Source: Methylomonas sp. MK1 (lineage in GTDB: Bacteria; Pseudomonadota; Gammaproteobacteria; Methylococcales; Methylomonadaceae). Taken from it: 64,000 nt of DNA. The position numbers were made by a program, and so were the translations under genes. Under the pieces are notes generated by a model that saw nothing but the letters and a program-made list of their open reading frames with translations, had not been told where the DNA came from and made no database searches. Of the stretch, positions 54,572 through 63,733 are shown one piece after another. The DNA is taken from positions 682,001-746,000 of the forward strand of contig NZ_AQOV01000002.1 of NCBI RefSeq assembly GCF_000365425.1, in the 5' to 3' direction. How positions within the stretch are numbered: position 1 is the stretch's first letter; each line of letters opens with the position of its first letter.

Positions 54572-55309
54572 ATGGATGTGGAGCCTAAGTTATCACTGGC
54601 AGAAAGTTTTAGCCGTTACTTCAAGGTAGGTCTCGCTGAAAGTGACGCTCAAAAGGAATTTGTTTTTCAAGTAAGATATCGCGTTTATTGTGAAGAGTTT
54701 AAATATGAGCCTGTTGAACGTTTTGCTAATCGCCTTGAAGTAGACGAATACGATCAATATTCCCGCCACTGTTTGATTACGCATTTGCAAACTGGTATCC
54801 CGGCTGGTTGTGTAAGAATGGTTCCTGCTATCGGAGAGCGACACAATAATCCATTGCCGTTAGAAAAATACTGTGGCGTTAGTTTAGATAGCAAGCTTAT
54901 AGATAATTTAAAGCTTCAGAGAAATACAGTATGCGAAATATCCAGATTAGCTGTGGATGGGGCGTTTCGTAGACGTACTGGAGAGACTCTAACGCGTTTC
55001 GGTGAAATTAACGGCTTACAGTTTTCGCCTCAAGAGCAGAGGACTTTTTCGTCAATAGCAGTTGCTTGTTTTTTTGCTGCCACAGTCCTGACAGAGGTTG
55101 ATGGGCGTACAAATGTGTTTGCAATGATGGAGCCGTTCTTGCCGCGTTTGATGCATCGGTCAGGTATAGATTTTCAAAGAGTTGGTAAGGATATTGACTA
55201 TCATGGTATACGTGCACCTTATTTCATTACTACTCAGGCCGTTTTGGGAAATATGCATCCCGATTTGTTAGAGTTATATTCCTGGATAAAAGAAAATATT
55301 GTTAGTTAA
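54572..55309 (+). CDS. PEP-CTERM/exosortase-associated acyltransferase, copy 2
   Basis: 245 residues, the same family as the gene at 49662: FVFQVRYRVYCEEFKYEPVERF, EVDEYDQYSRHCLITH, TVCEISRLAVDGAFRRR and EPFLPRLMHRSGIDFQRVG. The two are only distantly alike outside these motifs, so they are likely older paralogues with different substrates. Follows the cyclic-nucleotide-binding gene and precedes prsT. Confidence 0.92.
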   Translation: MDVEPKLSLAESFSRYFKVGLAESDAQKEFVFQVRYRVYCEEFKYEPVERFANRLEVDEYDQYSRHCLITHLQTGIPAGCVRMVPAIGERHNNPLPLEKYCGVSLDSKLIDNLKLQRNTVCEISRLAVDGAFRRRTGETLTRFGEINGLQFSPQEQRTFSSIAVACFFAATVLTEVDGRTNVFAMMEPFLPRLMHRSGIDFQRVGKDIDYHGIRAPYFITTQAVLGNMHPDLLELYSWIKENIVS

Positions 55310-55389
55310 TATGACGGGATCGAATGTAATTGTATATTTCTCGGCGATTAATAGGTAGCCAGATAAAATATTGGGGTTTTGGTAATAGG

Positions 55390-57789
55390 ATGAAAAAAAA
55401 AATAATCAGTTCCGTAGTTCTCGCATGTTCATTTTTATTGCAAACAGCGGCATGTTCCTCGCCGGAGGAGGCTGCTCAGAGTCATTTGCAAAAAGGTAAG
55501 GAGTTTTTTGAAAAAGGGGAGTTTGATAAGGCCTTGCTGGAGTTGAAGACATCCAGCCAAAGCAGCGATAAGTTTGGTGAGACCTATTTCTATATGGCCT
55601 TATTGGACGAAAAAAATAATAATTTCAAGTCTATGCGGCAAAACCTAATTAGGGCCTTAGAATTAGAGCCAAGTTTGACTTCCGCAAAAATAAAACTGGG
55701 TAAGCTCGATATCGTTTTCGGAGATTTGGAGAAAGCATTGGAGCAAGCTGAGTCAGTTTTGGCAAGTGATTCAAGCAATACTGACGCAAAATTGATCAAG
55801 GCATCAGTTTATATTAAGCAGTTGAAAAAAGATCAAGCAGCGGAAATAGTTGATTTTGTTTTGAAGGACAGCCCGGATAATGTTGAGGCTTTGTCGTTGC
55901 AGGCGGCTTTATTTGCTGAAAAAAATGAAATAGATCAAGCCTTGGTATTGGTAAATAAAGCCTTGGAAAAACAGCCTAAAAACCTTCCTTTGCGTTTATT
56001 TAAAATCAAACTCGATGCAGGGCTGAATAATATAGATAGTGTGATAAATGGGTATGAGGAGCTCATTCAGTTATACCCGGATGCTAGTAACTTTAAATTA
56101 AGTTTGGCTTCCATTTACTCGATGACTGATAAGCTTGAGGAGGCGGAGAGGCTATTAAGGGAAATGGTTGAAAAATCAAATGATAAAAGCGAACCTGAAA
56201 TCGTGTTGATCGAATTCCTAAATGCTCGTGCTAAAGATCGGGTTATTCCAGAGTACAAGGCTATGCTTAACCGTCATCAAGGGCAACCTAAGGTGTTGTT
56301 AGAGCTATCAAAATGGATGGTTGCGTCAGGGTATGCTGAGACTGGTAAAGAAGGATTGGAACAAGTTGTTCAGCTAGAGAAGAATAACGAAGCAGGCTTG
56401 TCAGCTAAAGTCATTCTTGCGGAAATTGCGCTAACGGAAAAGCAGTTTAGTGCTGTAGAAAGCTCTTTGAGAGATGTTCTTAGTGTTAATCCAGAATTGA
56501 TTCAGGCAAATTTGCTTAAAGGCCGCTTTTTGCTGGCTCAAAATAAAACCGATGAAGCCATTGAGTTTCTTAATAAGCTTATATGGAACAAAATTAATGT
56601 AGACGATGTTTATTCCTTGTTAGGTGATGCCTATTTAATAAAACAAGATCGGAAACAGGCTGAGAAAAGTTATAAGCAGGCGTTAGAAGTTAATCCAGCC
56701 AATTTGGTAGCCTTTTCTCGTGTGTATGGTAACTACATACAGGCTGGGCAAAATGATAATGCTAGACAATATCTTGAAAAGGCGTTATCGATAAAACAAA
56801 ACGACGTTTTACTGCTTACTAGTAAGGCTGAGTTGGATATTTTGGAGAAAAAGTGGGATAGTGCCCAAGAGGCTATTCAGCGGCTAGCGCTTTTTTCTAA
56901 AGATAAGGCTATGCCTATATATCTTCAAGCCAATGTTTTGCAGGGTAAAGGTAAGTATGCTGAGGCAATTAGCTTGTATGATAAGCTGATACAACAGTAT
57001 CCTAATCATCTAAATTCATTGATTAATTTAGTTAGATCTTATGAGGCTCTTGGGCAAAGAGATATGGCTGTTGCTTATTTAGAAAAGCACCATGTGAAAT
57101 ATCCTGATCAATTAAGCGCTGTAGGTGTCTTGAGTGATATATATATCGCAAATAATGATTTTTTAAAAACCAAAAAGCTGTTGACGGATCAGATTAAACA
57201 CACTCCAAAGGCAGTATCGATTTATCTCGCTCTTGCAAGGGTTGAGGCAATGATGAATAAAAATATTTCTTCAGCTAAAGATGTGTATTTGCGAGGATTG
57301 GAAGTCAATCCAGATGATCCTCAGTTAGCTATGGCTCTGGCGGCTTTGTATGAGCAATTAAACGAAAAGGAAAATGCAATCAGGGCGTATAAATCAGTAC
57401 TCGATAAGAATCCGGGCAATAACTTAGCTATTAACAATTTAGCGTCATTATTGGTGGAGTCAAACAGTCGCGACGAGATTGGTCAAGGTATGGAGTTAGC
57501 AAAAGTATTTAAAGATTCCGATAACTCCTATTTTCAAGACACATACGCTTGGGCATTAATTAAAGCAGGTAGTAATGAGGAGGGTCTTAAGTTATTACAG
57601 TCCTTGATTTTAAAAGAACCTAAACTGCCTGAGTTTAGATATCACTTAGGAGTTGCGCACATGAATGTTGGTAATAAAGCGACTGCGATAAGTGAGCTTA
57701 AACAAGCTATTAGTTTGTCTGAAAAGCAAAAGCGAAATTTTTCCGGTAAAGATAACGCAAAAAAGATACTTGAAGAAATAGACAATTGA
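55390..57789 (+). CDS. prsT: PrsT, TPR-repeat lipoprotein of the PEP-CTERM system
   Basis: 799 residues from the ATG at 55390 (MKKKIISSVVLACSFLLQTAAC), with a lipobox at LQTAAC. The rest is a long chain of tetratricopeptide repeats, e.g. AYLIKQDRKQAEKSYKQAL, ALYEQLNEKENAIRAYKSVL and NNLASLLVESN. The family is found with XrtA loci and probably forms a periplasmic scaffold for exopolysaccharide assembly or export. The open frame continues 60 bases upstream without a better start. Confidence 0.93.
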   Translation: MKKKIISSVVLACSFLLQTAACSSPEEAAQSHLQKGKEFFEKGEFDKALLELKTSSQSSDKFGETYFYMALLDEKNNNFKSMRQNLIRALELEPSLTSAKIKLGKLDIVFGDLEKALEQAESVLASDSSNTDAKLIKASVYIKQLKKDQAAEIVDFVLKDSPDNVEALSLQAALFAEKNEIDQALVLVNKALEKQPKNLPLRLFKIKLDAGLNNIDSVINGYEELIQLYPDASNFKLSLASIYSMTDKLEEAERLLREMVEKSNDKSEPEIVLIEFLNARAKDRVIPEYKAMLNRHQGQPKVLLELSKWMVASGYAETGKEGLEQVVQLEKNNEAGLSAKVILAEIALTEKQFSAVESSLRDVLSVNPELIQANLLKGRFLLAQNKTDEAIEFLNKLIWNKINVDDVYSLLGDAYLIKQDRKQAEKSYKQALEVNPANLVAFSRVYGNYIQAGQNDNARQYLEKALSIKQNDVLLLTSKAELDILEKKWDSAQEAIQRLALFSKDKAMPIYLQANVLQGKGKYAEAISLYDKLIQQYPNHLNSLINLVRSYEALGQRDMAVAYLEKHHVKYPDQLSAVGVLSDIYIANNDFLKTKKLLTDQIKHTPKAVSIYLALARVEAMMNKNISSAKDVYLRGLEVNPDDPQLAMALAALYEQLNEKENAIRAYKSVLDKNPGNNLAINNLASLLVESNSRDEIGQGMELAKVFKDSDNSYFQDTYAWALIKAGSNEEGLKLLQSLILKEPKLPEFRYHLGVAHMNVGNKATAISELKQAISLSEKQKRNFSGKDNAKKILEEIDN

Positions 57790-57816
57790 GCAGGTAATTG
57801 GGTAACTATTTAGATT

Positions 57817-58485
57817 ATGATTATGCCGATATTTAAAAAAAAGTTGTTGTATTGTTTGATAGCACTTGTCCTTGTTTCTAGTTTTGGTGGGTGTTCCCAA
57901 CCTCTGCTTGAGGATGTGCAACAGACTGCTGACTATACTTATCAGATAGGGCCCGGGGATAGTGTCAATATTTTTGTTTGGGGTAATCCAGAGTTATCTA
58001 CCTCAGCACCTGTTCGTCCGGATGGAAAGATAACCGTTCCTCTAGTAGAAGAATTGTTGGCTAGTGGTAAAACGCCATTTGAACTTGCTCGGGACATTGA
58101 GAAGGTGCTTTCGACCTATATCAAGAGTCCGCAGGTGGTTGTTATGGTAAGCGGATTCAAAGGGATTAGCACTCAGCAAATCAGGGTTATTGGGAGAATT
58201 GGTGGCGGTGGCGGTGGCGGTGGCGGTGGCGGTGGCGGTGGCGTAGGACGTTACCAGGGTAAGTCCATTCCATACGAGAGGGGAATGACGTTATTGGATG
58301 TTATTATTCAAATTGGTCTGAACCAATATGCTGATGGCAATAGAGCCAGTGTTATCAGGGACGTGAATGGAGAATTAAAGCCGTTTGGTGTAAGGATTGA
58401 CGACCTGATTGATGATACAGATTTGTCAGCTAATGTCTTGATGATGCCTGGGGACATTTTAATTATTCCCGATGCGTATTTTTAG
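57817..58485 (+). CDS. XrtA-type polysaccharide export lipoprotein with polyglycine insert
   Basis: 222 residues of the Wza-like export family. Lipobox at LVSSFGGC (Cys about 27). The PES domain is seen as YTYQIGPGDSVNIFVWGNPELSTSAPVRPDGKITVPLVEE; a SLBB-like domain follows (IPYERGMTLLDVIIQIG ... MMPGDILIIPDAYF). Between them, where family members usually read IRVIGEV plus a few residues, is a run of 14 Gly encoded by GGTGGC repeats (58201-58242). This protein should form the outer-membrane pore for the exopolysaccharide. Next is the chain-length gene, 66 bases on. Confidence 0.93.
   Translation: MIMPIFKKKLLYCLIALVLVSSFGGCSQPLLEDVQQTADYTYQIGPGDSVNIFVWGNPELSTSAPVRPDGKITVPLVEELLASGKTPFELARDIEKVLSTYIKSPQVVVMVSGFKGISTQQIRVIGRIGGGGGGGGGGGGGGVGRYQGKSIPYERGMTLLDVIIQIGLNQYADGNRASVIRDVNGELKPFGVRIDDLIDDTDLSANVLMMPGDILIIPDAYF
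58201..58242 (+). repeat. Seven GGTGGC hexanucleotide repeats in coding sequence
   Basis: Seven perfect tandem units of GGTGGC within the export-lipoprotein gene, encoding 14 Gly in a row. Because units are 6 bases, gain or loss stays in frame and would lengthen or shorten a flexible linker by two residues per unit rather than switch the gene off. Confidence 0.92.
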
Positions 58486-58551
58486 GTGGTTTGACTTTTT
58501 CTGTAGGTAGTATCCCCATTAATTTTAGATTGAAAAAAACGGCTAGTTAAT

Positions 58552-60099
58552 ATGCAGCAAGATCTTTCCGAAGTTTATTTTTATTTGAAAGGTACTTTAA
58601 AGTACAAGCGCCTTGCCATCGTTTTCGCTTTGGTTGTCTGTTCAGCTGCTTGGGCGTACATTTTTATGATGCCCGATAAATTTGAATCTAAAGCTAAAGT
58701 TCATATTGATTCAGCTACAGTGATTAGACCTCTCATGAGAGGCATGGTTGTAGAGCCTGATATATCTGCGCTGATCAGAATAATTCAGCAGCTAATGTTT
58801 ACGAGACCCAATCTGGAAAAAATTATTTCGCTATCCCAGCTAAGTAGATCGCAGGATAGCTCAGGATCTGCTACCGAATTGATCGAGAATCTCAAGAAAG
58901 ACATAACAATTGCAGGAGGCAGAGGAGATATATTTGATATTGCTTATACTTCCCAAGATCCTGAGGTTGCGAAGAGTGTGGTTCAGGCTGTTCTTACTGT
59001 ATTTTCAGAACAAACTGAGGGGAAGGCATTGGCCGACGCGAGTGATGCGCAGCGTTTCATCGAACAGCAGATACGAGAATACGAGATTAGGCTGCAAGAT
59101 GCTGAAAAAGCAAAAGAAGAATTCAAGCGCGCAAACATAGATTTACTCAACGGCTCTGATCAATTTCAGAGTTTGCAGAAAATGAAGGAACAGTATCTAG
59201 ATGCCAACACGGCTCTAGATCAAGCTATTTCTCGACGAAATGTATTAGCGGAGCAGGTTGCTGAAATCCAAGAGTCTGAAGAAGACTGGGGTCTACCGAC
59301 ATCCACTCAGGAAGTATCCGCAGATAATGCAAGGATAGAATCTCTGAAAGATAAGCGCACTGAATTGTTGCTGAAATATACCGAACGCCATCCAGAAATA
59401 GTTGAAATTGATAAGTTGATTGAGACGCTGAAAACTCAAGAGAATCAAACTAAGACGAGTCAGACACAAGCAAGCGGAGATATACAGGAAGGTCTTTCCG
59501 AAAGTATTGGTGCACAGAAAATGGCGAATCCCTATGTTCAGGCGTTAAAAATGGGTTTTGACAATGCTCAGGCTGAAGTTGCTTCTAGTCAAACTTTAGT
59601 TGAATCAATTCGAAACAGGATAGCAAAACTTGAAGAAGGCTTGAATGAAAGATTGACCATAGAAACGGAAATGAAAAATCTTAACCGGGACTATGAAACG
59701 ATAAGTGGCAAGTACGCTGAGTTATTGGATCGGCGTGAACAGGCTCACATTACCGAACGCGTTGACGACCAGACATCTCGTTTGAAATTCAAAATTGCTG
59801 ACCCCCCTAGTAAGCCCAACAAACCTAGTTCCCCTAATAGAAAATTATTTTACTCTTTCGCACTTTTGGTTGGGGTGATTTTAGGATTCGGTGTCGCGTT
59901 TTTGGTTTATTTTATACGACCAGTGTTCATGTCAACGAGACAAGTAAGGGTTGTGACCGGGCTACCATCCTTAGGTAGTGTGTCTCTTACTTCACAGGGC
60001 ATAAGTCAGACCAATAATATTGACTGGTTACTTATTTCGACTTTTGTAATACTGCTAAGTGGCTATATCGGTATCATGATATTTGAGATACTAAAGTAA
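58552..60099 (+). CDS. XrtA-system polysaccharide chain-length determinant (Wzz-like)
   Basis: 515 residues. TM1 (about 20-42, LAIVFALVVCSAAWAYIFMM) and TM2 near 440-460 enclose a long periplasmic coiled-coil region; TSRLKFKIADPPSKPNKPSSPNRKLF is the Wzz proline-rich end before TM2. A third hydrophobic segment closes the protein (LLISTFVILLSGYIGIMIF). It controls polymer length with the tyrosine autokinase encoded 23 bases downstream. No kinase domain is fused here. Confidence 0.94.
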   Translation: MQQDLSEVYFYLKGTLKYKRLAIVFALVVCSAAWAYIFMMPDKFESKAKVHIDSATVIRPLMRGMVVEPDISALIRIIQQLMFTRPNLEKIISLSQLSRSQDSSGSATELIENLKKDITIAGGRGDIFDIAYTSQDPEVAKSVVQAVLTVFSEQTEGKALADASDAQRFIEQQIREYEIRLQDAEKAKEEFKRANIDLLNGSDQFQSLQKMKEQYLDANTALDQAISRRNVLAEQVAEIQESEEDWGLPTSTQEVSADNARIESLKDKRTELLLKYTERHPEIVEIDKLIETLKTQENQTKTSQTQASGDIQEGLSESIGAQKMANPYVQALKMGFDNAQAEVASSQTLVESIRNRIAKLEEGLNERLTIETEMKNLNRDYETISGKYAELLDRREQAHITERVDDQTSRLKFKIADPPSKPNKPSSPNRKLFYSFALLVGVILGFGVAFLVYFIRPVFMSTRQVRVVTGLPSLGSVSLTSQGISQTNNIDWLLISTFVILLSGYIGIMIFEILK

Positions 60100-60122
60100 A
60101 GTGGTATTAAACAGGTAAATAT

Positions 60123-61022
60123 ATGAGCATTATAGAGAATGCGCTGAAAAAGGCAGGGAGCCAAGGATTAGTTGTGGAAAATAATAGTCAAGAGTCGGCT
60201 ATCACAAGTAAACCTGATAGGGGTGTCAGCGAAAGCAATTTAGAATCGGTTGGGTTGCGAGAATCTTCCCGCGCATTTTCGCCCGAGCAACAAGTTGTTG
60301 TTGATTGGGTTGGTTTGGCTGAAAATGGTTTTATAGATAATAATAATGCAAAGTCTCAGCTAGCTGAAGAGTTTAGGGTTATTAAGAGACCTTTGGTAAA
60401 CAATATACAGGGCGCGGAAAATAATGGTATTAATCGTTCTAATTTAATTCTTATTTGCAGCAGTTTGCCTGGGGAAGGTAAAACATTCGTTTCAATTAAC
60501 TTGGCTTTGAGCATCGCTAACGAAAGAGATAAAAAAGTTTTGCTTATAGATGCGGATGTAGAAAAGCCAAGTATATCAAAACAATTGGGGGTTAATAGCC
60601 CTCGCGGCTTAATAGAGTATCTAGAAGATGATAAGGTCACTTTTTCGGATATCTTACTAAAAACAGATCTTCCAAATCTTAGTTTAATTACGGCGGGTAA
60701 AAGACATAAATACTCGACAGAGTTGTTGTCAAGTCAACGGATGTATTTGTTTGCGGAAGAAGTGAGTCGGCGATACAAAGACCGAATTGTGATTTTTGAT
60801 TCGCCTCCGTTGTTAGTTGCTACTCAGGCCCAGATACTTGCGGAACTTGTGGGTCAAGTAGTGCTGGTGATCGCGGCGGAAGTAACCCCTCAGAGCGTGG
60901 TTAATGAGTCGGTTGCGAAGCTTAGTAATTGCGATGTTGTTATGACCCTTCTGAACAAAACAAGAAAAGAGATAGATATATACGGCCACAATTATAGCTA
61001 TGGGAAATATGGGCATCTGTGA
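60123..61022 (+). CDS. XrtA-associated tyrosine autokinase
   Basis: 299 residues, BY-kinase. MSIIENALKKA is the usual start. Walker A SLPGEGKT at 114-121, Walker A-prime VLLIDADVEKP and Walker B IVIFDSPPLL are present. The C-terminus holds the Tyr cluster YGHNYSYGKY that becomes phosphorylated. It acts with the chain-length protein as a split Wzc-like pair. Its end overlaps the next gene by 23 bases. Confidence 0.95.
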   Translation: MSIIENALKKAGSQGLVVENNSQESAITSKPDRGVSESNLESVGLRESSRAFSPEQQVVVDWVGLAENGFIDNNNAKSQLAEEFRVIKRPLVNNIQGAENNGINRSNLILICSSLPGEGKTFVSINLALSIANERDKKVLLIDADVEKPSISKQLGVNSPRGLIEYLEDDKVTFSDILLKTDLPNLSLITAGKRHKYSTELLSSQRMYLFAEEVSRRYKDRIVIFDSPPLLVATQAQILAELVGQVVLVIAAEVTPQSVVNESVAKLSNCDVVMTLLNKTRKEIDIYGHNYSYGKYGHL

Positions 61023-62682
61023 CGGTAATCGTCTTTCCGGTTTATCTCTAGCCACCTTGCTTTCTGGTTTAAGTGTAGGCATGGTTTTACATTCTAGCGC
61101 TGCAAAGGCGCTTGATTGGAGATTTAGTCCAAGTTTATCGGCGAGTGAAATATTTTCTGATAATTTGACGCTTTCTGAAAATAACAAAAAAAGTGGCTTT
61201 GTAACTGAGATTAGTCCTGGAGTTTCGTTGTATGGGGATTCTCCTTGGAGTAATTTCAATTTAAATTATCGTATGCAAGGTCTCTATAATGCGGGTGGTA
61301 GAGATGCTATAGATATAAATCATCAGCTTAATATGAATTCTTTGTATCAAGCCGTTCGTAACACTCTATTTTTGGAAACTGCAAGTTCAATAAGCCAGCA
61401 AAATATTAGTAATTCTTTTGTTACCACTGATAATATTTCTGGAAGTGGCGGGCGAACTGAAATTAAGACTTTTAGCATTTCGCCGTACTGGACTCCTAGA
61501 TTTGGTCGGTTTGCAACGGGTTTAGCTAAAGTTGGTTATAGTAATTCATCATTCGGGGATTTAAATGGGTCATCAGAGACGCAGCAGCGGTTGTCGACTC
61601 CTATATCTGATTCTGGCACCTTTACTCGACAGGCTAGATTGTCCAGCGGCAGTTACTTTAATAGAGTTAACTGGGGATTGAACTATTCGTCCCAAGAGCA
61701 AAGTAGGGCTGCCGGACAAGATGTTCGATTTGAACAATACCAAGGTAATGCCCGATATTATATCAATAATAAATTCAACCTTTTTGGACAGGCAGGGTTT
61801 GAAAATAACGATTTTCAAACCTCGACGAACAGCATAAGTAACGGTTTTTTTTATACGGTTGGCGGGCAATGGACGCCAAGCAAGTGGTACTCACTTGAGG
61901 TTGGTATCGGTAATAACAAGCATGCTACGTTGCAATTTAATCCATCGGAAAATCTTAGTTCGACCATTACGTATCGTAATAAAGATGTTGGGTTAAACAC
62001 TGGCGATTCTTGGGATGCAAATTTTAACTATCGAGCTAAGCAGCTGACTATTGGATTTAATTATTCCCAAGAGACAACGACGCTGCAACAATTGTTCGCC
62101 GAGCAGGGTTTTTTCCTTCGGGATGCTTCGGGCAGTTTAACTCAGGTGGTAAATACTCAAGATTTAGTTTCACGGGGAATTCTAACCCCTGGTCCGACTG
62201 ATCCTGTTACCGGACGATCATCGTTGATTCCAGGCCCCAATTTTAACAATACCCAGCTAGTTTTGAATCCGTTTGATTTGGTAAATGACGTGATTATTAG
62301 AAAGCGTGGAAACCTTTCTTTTTCCTACCAAACCGGTAAGAGCAGTTATACCGCTTCGGTATTTAATGAACGTAGAACATACGAAGCTCGTTCAGGAGAG
62401 GATATGTCATACGGCGTTACGGGCAGTTGGCAATGGCAGTTTACTCCGAGAATGGACCTTTATCTACGTCCTTCTTGGCAACATACGGATGGCGAATTGT
62501 CCAGTAATTCTCGATATGATGTTGCTTTGGGAGTAAGCCGGGGAGTTCCGATTAATCTGGGACGACCCTTATTAATGGATACCAGGCTCGAGTTTCGGCA
62601 TATCAATCAAATATCTGATTCCTCTCAATTTGATGGTTATGTTGAGAACCGGGCGACAGCTAATTTTAACGTACGATTCTAA
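61000..62682 (+). CDS. PEP-CTERM system-associated outer-membrane beta-barrel
   Basis: 560 residues (ATG at 61000; a second at 61009). A signal-like start (LSLATLLSGLSVGMVLHSSAAKA, cleavage near 36) is followed by WRFSPSLSASEIFSDNLTL and many alternating beta-strands ending in a C-terminal aromatic (RATANFNVRF), as expected of an outer-membrane barrel. The family is typical of XrtA loci and is likely involved in polysaccharide export or anchoring. The start overlaps the kinase gene, suggesting coupled translation. Confidence 0.92.
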   Translation: MGNMGICDGNRLSGLSLATLLSGLSVGMVLHSSAAKALDWRFSPSLSASEIFSDNLTLSENNKKSGFVTEISPGVSLYGDSPWSNFNLNYRMQGLYNAGGRDAIDINHQLNMNSLYQAVRNTLFLETASSISQQNISNSFVTTDNISGSGGRTEIKTFSISPYWTPRFGRFATGLAKVGYSNSSFGDLNGSSETQQRLSTPISDSGTFTRQARLSSGSYFNRVNWGLNYSSQEQSRAAGQDVRFEQYQGNARYYINNKFNLFGQAGFENNDFQTSTNSISNGFFYTVGGQWTPSKWYSLEVGIGNNKHATLQFNPSENLSSTITYRNKDVGLNTGDSWDANFNYRAKQLTIGFNYSQETTTLQQLFAEQGFFLRDASGSLTQVVNTQDLVSRGILTPGPTDPVTGRSSLIPGPNFNNTQLVLNPFDLVNDVIIRKRGNLSFSYQTGKSSYTASVFNERRTYEARSGEDMSYGVTGSWQWQFTPRMDLYLRPSWQHTDGELSSNSRYDVALGVSRGVPINLGRPLLMDTRLEFRHINQISDSSQFDGYVENRATANFNVRF

Positions 62683-62693
62683 ACAGAAAATAC

Positions 62694-63728
62694 ATGTACG
62701 ACGGATTTTATAATCTCACCCAAAAGCCTTTTCAGCTTAGCGCTGATCCAGATTTTTTTTTCCAAAGCTCTGTACATAAACGTGCTTTAGCTTATATGCA
62801 TTACGGCTTGACGCAGGGTGAGGGCTTTGTTCTCGTTATAGGCTCGCCTGGCACGGGTAAAACTATGCTGGTAAAGAGTTTGATAAAAAATTTGAACAAA
62901 GAGAAGTTGTTAATTGGGGTGATGATGACTTCTCAAGTGGGTCCCGAAGACACCTTGAGGATGGCGGCATCGACATTTGGTTTTTCATTTTCTCTGACGG
63001 ATAAGGCCAGTTTATTATCTGGGTTTGAAAAGTTTATCGCTGAAAAAGCCAGAGAAGGAAGGCGATTGCTTTTAATCGTCGATGAAGCTCAGAATTTGCC
63101 AAAACAATCCTTGGAAGAATTGCGTATGCTTACCAATTTGGATGTTAATGGCAATCCTGTTTTTCAGGTGTTTTTGATTGGGCAACCCGAATTGAAACGC
63201 ACCATTTACTCTGCGGATATGGAGCAGCTAAAGCAGCGCATTGTCTCTACATTTCAGCTTGATCCGTTGGATTTGGAAGAGACCAAAGAATATATACTTT
63301 TTAGGTTGCAAACCGCCGGTTGGTCTGGGACTCCTGAGTTTACGCCAAGTGTTTTTGAGGCTATTCACGAGTTTAGTGGAGGTATTCCTAGACGCATTAA
63401 TTCCTTGTGTGACCGTCTGCTGTTGTTCGGTTATTTGGAAGAGTTGAAGCTGCTGGATGAGCAGGCAGTGACTAAAGTTATCGTCGAGGTTAAGGAAGAA
63501 ATGTTGCTCGAGGTTGCTGACGAGGAGTATGAGAGTTCCATGTCGCCGTTACATCGTTTCAGTGGTGCTGATTCAGAATCTCTCGAGCATCGGATTGCCA
63601 GACTCGAAGATGTTGTCACCAATCTTCGAAACAGTCTGAATAAAGAAAAAGCGCTGCTTAGAAAAGCTATTCTGCTGCAATTGGATATGGATGCAGTTTA
63701 CAGCGATACAACAACCTCCCTGGATTAA
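62694..63728 (+). CDS. XrtA-associated AAA ATPase (ExeA-like)
   Basis: 344 residues. MYDGFYNLTQKPFQLSADPDFFFQS is the family start. Walker A GSPGTGKT (50-57) and Walker B LLLIVDEAQNLP are intact; EFSGGIPRRINSLCDRLLLFGY is the typical C-terminal lid. The last ~70 residues form a coiled coil (EHRIARLEDVVTNLRNSLNKEK). It is a standard member of XrtA exopolysaccharide loci; its role is not established. Eleven bases follow the previous stop. Confidence 0.94.
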   Translation: MYDGFYNLTQKPFQLSADPDFFFQSSVHKRALAYMHYGLTQGEGFVLVIGSPGTGKTMLVKSLIKNLNKEKLLIGVMMTSQVGPEDTLRMAASTFGFSFSLTDKASLLSGFEKFIAEKAREGRRLLLIVDEAQNLPKQSLEELRMLTNLDVNGNPVFQVFLIGQPELKRTIYSADMEQLKQRIVSTFQLDPLDLEETKEYILFRLQTAGWSGTPEFTPSVFEAIHEFSGGIPRRINSLCDRLLLFGYLEELKLLDEQAVTKVIVEVKEEMLLEVADEEYESSMSPLHRFSGADSESLEHRIARLEDVVTNLRNSLNKEKALLRKAILLQLDMDAVYSDTTTSLD

Positions 63729-63733
63729 CAAAA

